6,690 nt of DNA from positions 1-6,690 of the forward strand of contig JAMFST010000919.1 in the NCBI GenBank assembly GCA_026225435.1, in the 5' to 3' direction. Source of the DNA: Labilithrix luteola (GTDB lineage: Bacteria > Myxococcota_A > Polyangia > Polyangiales > Polyangiaceae). The notes below the pieces were generated by a model. The model was given only the letters and a program-made list of their open reading frames with translations, searched no databases and was not told the origin of the DNA. Each line of letters begins with the position of its first letter. Position 1 is the first letter of the stretch. Made by a program: the position numbers and the translations under genes. Positions 1-6,690 of this stretch are shown here, piece after piece.

Positions 1-1083
1 GCCACCACCACCCCGGAGGCGGCCACCCCGGGTGACTCCTCGACCACCGCGCTGCCGTTCAAGATGTCGAACGTCGATCTCACCGGGGTCGATCTGAGCA
101 AGGTGGCGGACGTCGACATCACCTCGAACTGCACCTTCCAGTACAGCGCCACTGGCGGCATCGAGGACTGCGACGGGAACGACTTCATCTTCGCCTACCT
201 CACGCAGGGTGATCAGAGCGGGGTCGGCGTGTACATCGCCAAGTCGATCCACATCGAGCCGGGCGTGTCGATCAGCGTGGCCAGCGCGCGCCCGCTGATG
301 CTCGTCTCGCTCACCACCTTCCTCGACCAGGGGATCATCGACGTGTCCGGCGACCAGGACCCGGGAGGCGGTGGCGCCGGCGGGTACACCTACTCCGGGG
401 ACAGCGACGCCGTCGGCCTCGGTCTGGGCGGGGGCGGGGCGGCCACGGAGACGATCGCCGGTGGCGGCGGCTCGAACTGCGGCATCGGCGGCGTGGGCGT
501 CAACGTGGCTGCCGGCGGAGCGTCGGTCGCCGGCGGTCCCGCCGCGGGCAACGCGACGATCATCCCGCTCGTCGGCGGCTCCACCGGCGGCGCCGGCGCC
601 GAGGATCCGGGCGGCGGCGGCGGCGCCTTGCAGATCGTCGCGGGCACCAGCTTCACCCTCGACACGCAGGCCAAGCTGGGCGCTGGCGGTGGACCGGGCA
701 ACGAGAGCGGCGACAGCAACCAGATGGCGGCGGGCGGCGGCAGCGGTGGCGCCATCCTCATCGAGGCTCCGGTCGTCACCATCTCCGGGACCATCGCGGC
801 CAACGGCGGCGGCGGCGGAGGCAACGGCGGCGACGGTACCAACGGCAGCACCGTGCTCACGGCAGCGGCCGGCGGTGGAGTGAATGGCGGCGCGGGGAGC
901 GCCGGCACCACGATCAACGGATCGCCCGGTACCATGGTGGCGACGGACGACCCGGGCGCGGGCGGCGGCGGCGCGGGCTGGATCCGCATCAACACCACCT
1001 CGGGCGCCGCGACGATCACCGGGATGATGTCCCCGGCGATCACCACTGCCTGCGTCACGCAAGGCAAGCTGAACGCTCTCTGA
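1..1083 (+). CDS. Glycine-rich exported protein, 5'-truncated by window edge (paralog of the next gene)
   Basis: The frame is open from base 1 to TGA at 1081-1083, giving 360 visible residues. The ATG at 64 is not the start: residues before it (ALPFK) match the linker of the downstream paralog (ALSFK), and that Met sits where the paralog has Pro. The true start, and probably a lipoprotein signal, lies left of the window. After a Thr/Ser/Pro linker comes an SN-DL-GVDLS segment, then short hydrophobic strand-like runs (YIAKSIHI, LMLVSLTTFL, ALQIVAGTSFTL, AILIEAPVVTISGTIA) separated by Gly blocks, ending in WIRINTTSG and CVTQG. Cysteines fall at visible residues 44, 57, 160 and 351, all conserved in the paralog. 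I infer an exported, probably surface-exposed repetitive beta (helix-like) protein. No catalytic motif is seen and the function is unknown. A strong hairpin follows the stop. Confidence 0.85.
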   Translation, partial: ATTTPEAATPGDSSTTALPFKMSNVDLTGVDLSKVADVDITSNCTFQYSATGGIEDCDGNDFIFAYLTQGDQSGVGVYIAKSIHIEPGVSISVASARPLMLVSLTTFLDQGIIDVSGDQDPGGGGAGGYTYSGDSDAVGLGLGGGGAATETIAGGGGSNCGIGGVGVNVAAGGASVAGGPAAGNATIIPLVGGSTGGAGAEDPGGGGGALQIVAGTSFTLDTQAKLGAGGGPGNESGDSNQMAAGGGSGGAILIEAPVVTISGTIAANGGGGGGNGGDGTNGSTVLTAAAGGGVNGGAGSAGTTINGSPGTMVATDDPGAGGGGAGWIRINTTSGAATITGMMSPAITTACVTQGKLNAL

Positions 1084-1108
1084 GCGACAAGCGCAGCTGC
1101 CAATCTCG

Positions 1109-1188
1109 AGAAGTCAGAGAACGGCGCACTTCTCCGCGCCTCCGGTTTCCCCGGAGGCGCACGGGAGGTGCGTCGTTTTCTCGTTTCT
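1109..1188 (+). terminator. Long hairpin with U-rich 3' arm, probable intrinsic terminator
   Basis: The structure starts 25 nt after the stop of the first glycine-rich gene. The apical stem is a perfect 10 bp (gcgcctccgg at 1136-1145 with ccggaggcgc at 1151-1160) around a 5-nt loop. After a small internal loop (1135 against 1161-1162), 1116-1134 pairs with 1163-1181 in 19 consecutive pairs counting four G-U. After one C-C mismatch (1115/1182), 1109-1114 pairs with 1183-1188, including two G-U. Ten of the 16 bases at 1173-1188 are T and the opposing arm is A-rich, as in intrinsic terminators. All six wobble pairs are G-U only in the + strand transcript; they would be A-C mismatches in the reverse transcript. 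This supports function in + strand RNA. It could also act as an mRNA-stabilising element, a processing site or a small palindromic repeat element. Confidence 0.75.
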
Positions 1189-1211
1189 GTGCTGAGCTTG
1201 AGCGATAACCC

Positions 1212-1216
1212 GGAGG
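1212..1216 (+). promoter_or_regulatory. Ribosome binding site of the second glycine-rich lipoprotein
   Basis: GGAGG lies 6 nt before the ATG at 1223. It fixes that start and shows the gene is translated independently of its upstream paralog. I could not identify a convincing promoter in the 34 nt between the hairpin and the ATG. Confidence 0.75.
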
Positions 1217-1222
1217 CTCTTC

Positions 1223-2545
1223 ATGGCTCACTCTTCTCGACTTCGCTTCCTCTCGCTGTCCGTCGCGGCGCTGGCCGGCACGGCGCTCGTCGCCACCGCC
1301 GCAACCGTCACCGTGGCTGCCTGCGGCAACAGCGACGATGACTCCGCGGCAAAGGATGGCAGCGCGAGCAAGGCCGACGGGGGCACGACGGTGCAACCGG
1401 GGACGGATGGCGGCACGTCGAGCACCGATGCGGGCCCCACGGCGCTCTCCTTCAAGCCGTCGAACATCGACCTGTCGGGCGTCGATCTCAGCACCGTCGG
1501 CGACGCCGACATCACCAGCAGCTGCGTGTTCACCTTCACCGGTGCGGCCGACGGCGCCACCTCGTGTGACCCCGCCAGCTTCACCTTCGCCTACCTGAAA
1601 CAGAGCGACGGCAGCAGCGTCGGCGTCTTCATCGCCAGGTCGATCCACGTCGAGGCGGGCGTCGGCATCAGCAGCGGTGTCGGGACCATCAACCCGATCG
1701 TGCTCGTCTCGCTCGGCACCTTCGTCGTCGACGGCGTCATCGACATGTCGGCCGACAACGAGCCCGGAGGAATCAGCCCCGGCGGCGCGATCTTCTCCGG
1801 CAGCAACTTCGACAGCATGGGGCTCGGCATGGGAGGCGGCGGCGCCGGCTCGGCGACCAACGCTGGCGGCGGCGGCTCGTACTGCGGCATCGGTGGCAAG
1901 GGGTCGGCGTTCGAGGACGCCGGCACCAGCGCGTCGGGCGGCGCGGTGTACGGCACCGCCACACTCATCCCGCTCGTCGGCGGGTCGACGGGCGGCGTCG
2001 GCGGCGTCAACCAGTACAACGAGTCGGAGCCCGGCTCGGGCGGCGGCGCGCTGCAGCTCGTGGCGGGCACCTCGATCACCATCAACGACGGCGGCGCGGT
2101 CGGTGCCGGGGGCGGGCCCGGGAGCCAGGCGTACGACAACGTGACCCAGGCCGCCGGCGGTGGCAGCGGCGGCGCCGTCTTGCTCGAGGCGCCGGTCGTC
2201 ACCGTCATCGGCACCATCGCGGTGAACGGCGGCGGCGGTGGTGGCGGCGGCGGGCAGGTCGGCAACGGCGCCAGCGCCAGCCCGGTCTTCGCGCCCGGCG
2301 GAAATGACTACACGGGCGGCAACGGGAACGGCACGCTCCCGGGCGACGCCGGCATCGGCGTCCCGGCGACGACCAACGGGAGCGACGGCATCCCGCAGGA
2401 CAACGGGAACGATCCGGGCGCCGGCGGCGGCGGCGGCGGACGCATCCGCATCAACACGGCCAGCGGCAAGGCGGCCATCAGCGGCGTCCTCTCGCCGGAC
2501 ATCACCGACACGACCTGCGTGACGCAGGGCACGCTCGGCCACTGA
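1223..2545 (+). CDS. Glycine-rich lipoprotein with four conserved cysteines, complete tandem paralog
   Basis: The product is 440 residues. Residues 1-33 form a signal peptide (Arg6 and Arg8, then a hydrophobic Ala/Leu/Val stretch) ending in the lipobox VAAC with Cys34, so it is an exported, lipid-anchored protein. Gly rather than Asp follows the Cys, which is compatible with outer-membrane sorting in the usual rule. Residues 35-73 are a flexible Asp/Gly/Ser/Lys/Thr linker. The rest mirrors the upstream gene: SNIDLSGVDLS (80-90), strand-like runs separated by Gly blocks (a run of nine Gly at 336-344), and C-terminal GRIRINTASG and CVTQG. Cys101, 115, 221 and 432 match the paralog and could form two disulfides in the periplasm or on the surface. 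The segment between the nine-Gly run and DPGAGGGG is longer and rich in Asn/Gly/Pro compared with the paralog. Function is unknown. A structural or adhesive envelope role is inference only. Confidence 0.92.
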   Translation: MAHSSRLRFLSLSVAALAGTALVATAATVTVAACGNSDDDSAAKDGSASKADGGTTVQPGTDGGTSSTDAGPTALSFKPSNIDLSGVDLSTVGDADITSSCVFTFTGAADGATSCDPASFTFAYLKQSDGSSVGVFIARSIHVEAGVGISSGVGTINPIVLVSLGTFVVDGVIDMSADNEPGGISPGGAIFSGSNFDSMGLGMGGGGAGSATNAGGGGSYCGIGGKGSAFEDAGTSASGGAVYGTATLIPLVGGSTGGVGGVNQYNESEPGSGGGALQLVAGTSITINDGGAVGAGGGPGSQAYDNVTQAAGGGSGGAVLLEAPVVTVIGTIAVNGGGGGGGGGQVGNGASASPVFAPGGNDYTGGNGNGTLPGDAGIGVPATTNGSDGIPQDNGNDPGAGGGGGGRIRINTASGKAAISGVLSPDITDTTCVTQGTLGH

Positions 2546-2556
2546 GAGCGGAAGCG

Positions 2557-3525
2557 TCAGCTCGCCGGCTTCGCCTTCTCCTGCCGCTTGCGGTCGGCGA
2601 CGAAGGCGATGCCTTGTGAGTTGAGATCGAGATCGAGCGCGAGGAGGGCCCAGTCCTCCTTGCCGAGCGCGAGGCCGATGCGGTCGGCCTGGCGCTGCAT
2701 CTCACCGTGCATGGCGCGCTCGATGATGCGCTTGTTCTCGTCGTAGCTCTGGCCGTTCTCGGTGGCCGCGTCGAGCCAGCGGGCCGAGGCGTCGATCCAC
2801 TCGTGCAGCTGCGCGGCGGTGGCCGGCAGATCGCTGATCGCGCCGAAGTGCGTCGGATGGAGCGTGCGGCTGCCGAAGGCGACGATGCGGTCGATCGTCT
2901 CGTGCGCCGCCTGGGGATCGAAGTCGGTCGGGCTGGTGGAGGCGAGGGCGTAGGTGCCCACGCGCTGGAGCTGTGGGTAGACGACGCCGAAGCTGTCGCC
3001 GGTGTAGACGGTGTCCATCGCCGGGTCGGCGACGACGAAGTGGTGGTTGGCGTGTCCGCGCGTGTGGTGCACGCGCAGCTCCGCGTTACCGAGCGCGAAG
3101 GTCTCTCCGTCGGCGAGCGCGCGCACCCTGCCCTCGGGCGCGGGCTCGATCGTGCCGTACAGCTCGGCGAACTTCTCCGCGCCGTACACGCCGGTGGCGC
3201 TGGCCACCAGGCGGCTCGGATCGATCAGGTGGCGCGCCGCGCGCGGGTGGGCGAGCAGGGTCGCGTTGGGGCAGCGAGCGAGCAGGGCGCTGGCGCCGCC
3301 GGCGTGATCGAGGTGCACGTGGGTCACCACGATCCAGCGCACCGCCTCGGGGGCGACGCCGCTGCGGACGAGCGCGGCCTCGAGCGCGGGGAGCGTCTTC
3401 TGCGTGTTGGTCTCGACGAAGGCTGCCTCGTCCCCCTCGAGGCGAAGGTAGGCGGCGACCGTCTGCGGAGCCTGGGCGTCGCAGTCGATGGTGACCAGAG
3501 ATCGGGAGGAGGAGCGCGCGGACAT
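2557..3525 (-). CDS. MBL-fold metallohydrolase (ST1585-like)
   Basis: From the ATG at 3525 the product is 322 residues. The metal-binding signature THVHLDHAGG gives His69, His71, Asp73 and His74. Further ligands are His158 (HTRGH), the bridging Asp177 (YTGDS) and His226 (PTHFG), so the full dinuclear site is intact. The VETNTQKTLPAL, RAARHLIDPSRL and VYGAEKF blocks resemble what I recall of the ST1585-like branch of the superfamily. Hydrolysis of a thioester, lactone or similar ester is the general family expectation; the substrate is unknown. A GTG at 3576 would add 17 residues of Arg-rich sequence unlike the family. The conserved fold begins about 8 residues after the ATG, so the shorter form is preferred, although neither start has a clear Shine-Dalgarno. 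No signal peptide is seen, so it is probably cytoplasmic. It lies 141 nt downstream of the lipoprotein gene on the same strand, and its stop is 11 nt from the stop of the convergent glycine-rich gene. Confidence 0.9.
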   Translation of the reverse strand: MSARSSSRSLVTIDCDAQAPQTVAAYLRLEGDEAAFVETNTQKTLPALEAALVRSGVAPEAVRWIVVTHVHLDHAGGASALLARCPNATLLAHPRAARHLIDPSRLVASATGVYGAEKFAELYGTIEPAPEGRVRALADGETFALGNAELRVHHTRGHANHHFVVADPAMDTVYTGDSFGVVYPQLQRVGTYALASTSPTDFDPQAAHETIDRIVAFGSRTLHPTHFGAISDLPATAAQLHEWIDASARWLDAATENGQSYDENKRIIERAMHGEMQRQADRIGLALGKEDWALLALDLDLNSQGIAFVADRKRQEKAKPAS

Positions 3526-3666
3526 GGGGCGGCATGGTGCGCGGAAACGGCGTCGGATTCGAGTCTTTCGCCGCACTTCGAGCTCAATCCCGCGGCAACG
3601 CGGACGTGAAGTGCCTGTACACGTTCCGCGCCGACGCGAGCCGCCTGCGGCCCTAGCGGCCCTAGC
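3526..3666. other. Intergenic gap between lipoprotein and MBL-hydrolase genes
   Basis: This stretch of 141 bases lies between two same-strand genes and could hold a separate promoter for the hydrolase. I see no convincing -35/-10 pair on the minus strand and no conserved small ORF. Just after the lipoprotein stop, minus-strand bases 3653-3638 can form a 6-bp stem (one G-U) with a four-base loop. No U-tract follows it, so I do not call it an intrinsic terminator. Confidence 0.5.
3648..3665. repeat. Tandem duplicate 9-mer CGGCCCTAG
   Basis: CGGCCCTAG occurs twice, back to back, immediately downstream (on the minus strand) of the lipoprotein stop codon. The repeat is seen directly. It may be a simple slippage duplication and I assign no function. 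Confidence 0.6.
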
Positions 3667-4377
3667 TCAGGGCGCCGAGGCGATGGCGCGGAGGATGGTC
3701 GAGTAGGCGCAGCTGGCCTCGTCGTGAGCGTGCGCGCGGACGTCGGCGTCGATCTTCTCGGCGGCGGCGCGGGCGACGTTGCGGCGCGCTTCCTTCGTCG
3801 GGGCATTCGCGATGGCGACGTCGACCGCGTGGGTGAGCGCCCGGTAGTGGCCGGTCGTGAGCCACTGGGCGACGTAGTGCATGGCCACGAAGCGCTGCAG
3901 CGGCGTCAGGTCGGGCGCGGCGGGCGGCGGCTCGTGGCACATCACCGCGAGGTCGCTCGCCTCGTCGGGGGCTCGCGGCGCGACGACGTCGAAGACGACC
4001 TTGCCGCCGCCCGGCTTGGCGAGCTCGACGTCCGCGCTGCTCTCCTGCTCGTCGACCACACCGATCGCTCCGACCTTGCAGATCCACTCGGCGGGGAACG
4101 TGTCGAGCGCGTGGCGGGCGAGCGGGGTCTTCTTGCTGTCGTGCGCGACGGTCTTGCCCGCAGCGTCGACCACGTCCTCGCCGGTGATGGCGTGCCCGGC
4201 GATGGACAGCGTCACCTTCCCGGCGGGCGCCCACGTCGGCGGGACCTTCCCGCTGACGACGTAGGCGTTGCTCGCGTCGCAACCGGCGTTGGCCAGCGGT
4301 GGCGACGAGGGGCTCACGGCAGGCTCCTCGCACCCGACGAGCGCGAGAGCGACGAGAAATCCGCCCAGCAGTTTCAC
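3667..4377 (-). CDS. Small lipoprotein of unknown function, next to the carboxylase subunit
   Basis: The product is 236 residues, starting at GTG (4377-4375). Residues 1-15 are a compact lipoprotein signal (Lys2, then a hydrophobic run) with lipobox LVGC and lipid-attachment Cys16. The signal fits this start exactly. There is no good Shine-Dalgarno; the start lies 10 nt after the carboxylase stop, so translational coupling is likely. A Ser/Pro/Ala linker (about 19-30) leads to a beta-like half (37-135, for example YVVSGKVPPTW, KVTLSIAGHAITGEDVVDAAG). A C-terminal half (155-236) looks helical, with APDLTPLQRFVAMHYVAQWL and a charged Ala/Arg/Lys region. Cys33, 100, 147 and 223 could pair as disulfides. 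His-rich spots occur at 167, 177, 183 and 216-218. I do not recognise the family. Its place behind a cytosolic carboxylase subunit gives no obvious functional clue. Confidence 0.88.
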   Translation of the reverse strand: MKLLGGFLVALALVGCEEPAVSPSSPPLANAGCDASNAYVVSGKVPPTWAPAGKVTLSIAGHAITGEDVVDAAGKTVAHDSKKTPLARHALDTFPAEWICKVGAIGVVDEQESSADVELAKPGGGKVVFDVVAPRAPDEASDLAVMCHEPPPAAPDLTPLQRFVAMHYVAQWLTTGHYRALTHAVDVAIANAPTKEARRNVARAAAEKIDADVRAHAHDEASCAYSTILRAIASAP

Positions 4378-4387
4378 GGCAGGCGTC

Positions 4388-5950
<1,563 letters not shown>

Positions 5951-6025
5951 GGTGCCGCCTTTCTAGGGCAATTCGGGGCCGGCGGGCGGCGGAAATGGGG
6001 TGCGTTAGGTGCTACGCTGGTGTCC
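5951..6025. promoter_or_regulatory. Divergent intergenic region between carboxylase and Uma2 genes
   Basis: This 75-nt spacer must carry the start signals of both divergent units, unless transcription enters from further away. On the minus strand AAAGG (5962-5958) sits 7 nt before the carboxylase ATG and is a credible ribosome binding site. On the plus strand AGGTG (6007-6011) is 8 nt before an in-frame GTG at 6020 and 14 nt before the ATG at 6026. No convincing -35/-10 pair was recognised. Confidence 0.5.
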
Positions 6026-6586
6026 ATGGCGGAGGCAGCGAAGCGAGCGGCCACCTACGAGGATCTCTGCGCCGTGCCGGATACGCGGGTGGCGGAGATC
6101 GTGAACGGCACGCTGTACAGCTTTCCGCGCCCGGCGGTGCGCCATGCCGCCGCTTCCAGCTCGCTCATGGCGGAGCTCGTGCCGCCCTTCCAGCGAAGGC
6201 GCGGCGGACCGGGAGGATGGATCATCCTCTTCGAGCCCGAGCTCCACTTCGGCGGAGACGTCCTCGTGCCCGACATCGCCGCCTGGCGCAGAGAGACCAT
6301 GGCGGAGTGGCCCGACACGGCCAGCATCGACCTGGCTCCGGACTGGGTCTGCGAGATCCTCTCGCCCTCGACATCTGCGCTCGACCGCACGGAGAAGATG
6401 ACCATCTACGCACGCGAAGGGGTCGGTCGGATGTGGCTGATCGACCCCGTCTTGCGAATGCTCGAGGTGTATCGGCTCGAGGGCAAAGGCTACTTCCGGG
6501 TCGACGCGTGGCGCGACGACGCGGTGGTGCGCGCCGAGCCGTTCGACGCCATCGAGCTCGAGCTCGCGGTGCTGTGGGCGCGCTGA
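6026..6586 (+). CDS. Uma2-family (DUF820) putative PD-(D/E)XK nuclease-fold protein
   Basis: The product is 186 residues, the normal length for Uma2. The order of family marks is intact: TYEDLCAVPDTRVAEIVNGTLY (10-31, the usual opening strand region), His40, FEPELHFGGDVLVPDIAAW (69-87) with the conserved PD Asp83, DWVCEILSPSTSALDRTEKMTIYAREGV (106-133) with Glu110 and Lys124, then MWLIDPVLRMLEVYRLEGKGYF (136-157). Asp83, Glu110 and Lys124 plausibly form the restriction-endonuclease-like active site. The family's biological role is not established. Members are often multi-copy in cyanobacteria, actinomycetes and myxobacteria. The start could instead be the GTG at 6020, which adds two residues and is better spaced from AGGTG. 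The same frame stays open far upstream, antisense to the carboxylase, but that extension has no family similarity. The next gene starts 4 nt downstream, suggesting co-transcription. Confidence 0.9.
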   Translation: MAEAAKRAATYEDLCAVPDTRVAEIVNGTLYSFPRPAVRHAAASSSLMAELVPPFQRRRGGPGGWIILFEPELHFGGDVLVPDIAAWRRETMAEWPDTASIDLAPDWVCEILSPSTSALDRTEKMTIYAREGVGRMWLIDPVLRMLEVYRLEGKGYFRVDAWRDDAVVRAEPFDAIELELAVLWAR

Positions 6587-6590
6587 AGCG

Positions 6591-6690
6591 TTGACCGTCC
6601 CCGTCCCGGTTCTCGTCGTCCACGGCCTTTGGGACACGTCGCGACGGATCGCGCCGCTCGCCGACGGGCTGCGGGCGCGCAGGCTCGAGA
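6591..6690 (+). CDS. Alpha/beta-hydrolase (lipase-like), 3'-truncated by window edge
   Basis: An open frame starts at TTG (6591), 4 nt after the Uma2 stop, and runs off the right edge with 33 complete codons. After a short strand, VPVPVLVVHGLWDTS (residues 3-17) shows the first core strand and the HG oxyanion-hole motif of alpha/beta-hydrolases, followed by the helix start RRIAPLADGLRARRLE (18-33). This opening is typical of lipases and esterases that begin with VLLVHG and then a PL..L..RG segment. The catalytic Ser, Asp and His lie outside the window. No ATG or GTG is available in this frame nearby, so TTG is the best start. No signal peptide is visible, so it is probably cytoplasmic. The substrate cannot be inferred. 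Confidence 0.75.
   Translation, partial: MTVPVPVLVVHGLWDTSRRIAPLADGLRARRLE

Noticed and set aside
64..66. ATG as the start of the first glycine-rich gene
   Set aside because: The frame is open to the window edge, and residues before this ATG align with the linker of the downstream paralog, so the gene begins outside the window.
1204..1209. GATAAC as a possible -10 element for the second glycine-rich gene
   Set aside because: No matching -35 at proper spacing, and it lies only 13 nt before the ATG, overlapping the ribosome binding region.
1055..2542. Long open frame on the minus strand opposite the second glycine-rich gene
   Set aside because: Its Ala/Arg/Asp-rich product is the antisense reading of Gly-rich codons. 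The + strand has a signal peptide, ribosome binding site and paralog.
2542..2572. Weak inverted repeats (CTGA/TCAG and GAAGC/GCTTC) around the convergent stop codons
   Set aside because: Arms of 4-5 bp with mismatched flanks and no T-tract; expected by chance at this GC content.
2707..3609. Open frame on the + strand opposite the MBL hydrolase
   Set aside because: The minus-strand frame carries the complete metal-ligand set; the + frame is low-complexity Arg/Gly/Val/Ala without any motif.
6553..6566. 14-bp palindrome near the end of the Uma2 gene
   Set aside because: It arises from alternating Glu/Leu codons (GAG/CTC) inside the coding sequence and has no independent support as a site.

Overview
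This is a GC-rich window with strongly GC-biased third codon positions. It most likely comes from a Myxococcota (Polyangia-type) chromosome. That assignment is an inference from three things: lipoproteins with long Asp/Gly/Ser/Ala linkers after the lipobox Cys, glycine-rich exported proteins in tandem, and the overall base composition. No rRNA, tRNA, CRISPR array, insertion sequence or prophage gene was seen.

Left part (1-2545, + strand): two tandem paralogous glycine-rich exported proteins. The first enters from the left edge without its N-terminus. The second is complete and has a clear lipoprotein signal. Both alternate short beta-strand-like segments with poly-Gly blocks and share four cysteines in matching places. 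The spacer between them (1084-1222) holds an 80-nt hairpin that begins 25 nt after the first stop codon and has a U-rich 3' arm, so it is probably an intrinsic terminator. A good ribosome binding site then precedes the second gene. This tandem locus with its hairpin is the least explained part of the window.

Middle part (2557-5950, - strand): three genes read leftward. First comes an acyl-CoA carboxylase carboxyltransferase (beta) subunit of propionyl-CoA type. Ten nt after it is a small lipoprotein of unknown function with a GTG start. After a 141-nt gap comes an MBL-fold metallohydrolase. The last gene converges on the second glycine-rich gene with only 11 nt between stop codons. The first two are probably one transcription unit; the third may or may not belong to it. 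No biotin carboxylase or biotin-carrier subunit lies in the window.

Right part (6026-6690, + strand): a Uma2-family (PD-(D/E)XK nuclease-fold) protein diverges from the carboxylase gene across a 75-nt spacer. Four nt later an alpha/beta-hydrolase (lipase-like) gene starts, probably at TTG, and runs off the right edge. The metabolic genes look ordinary. I see no defence, biosynthetic or mobile system.
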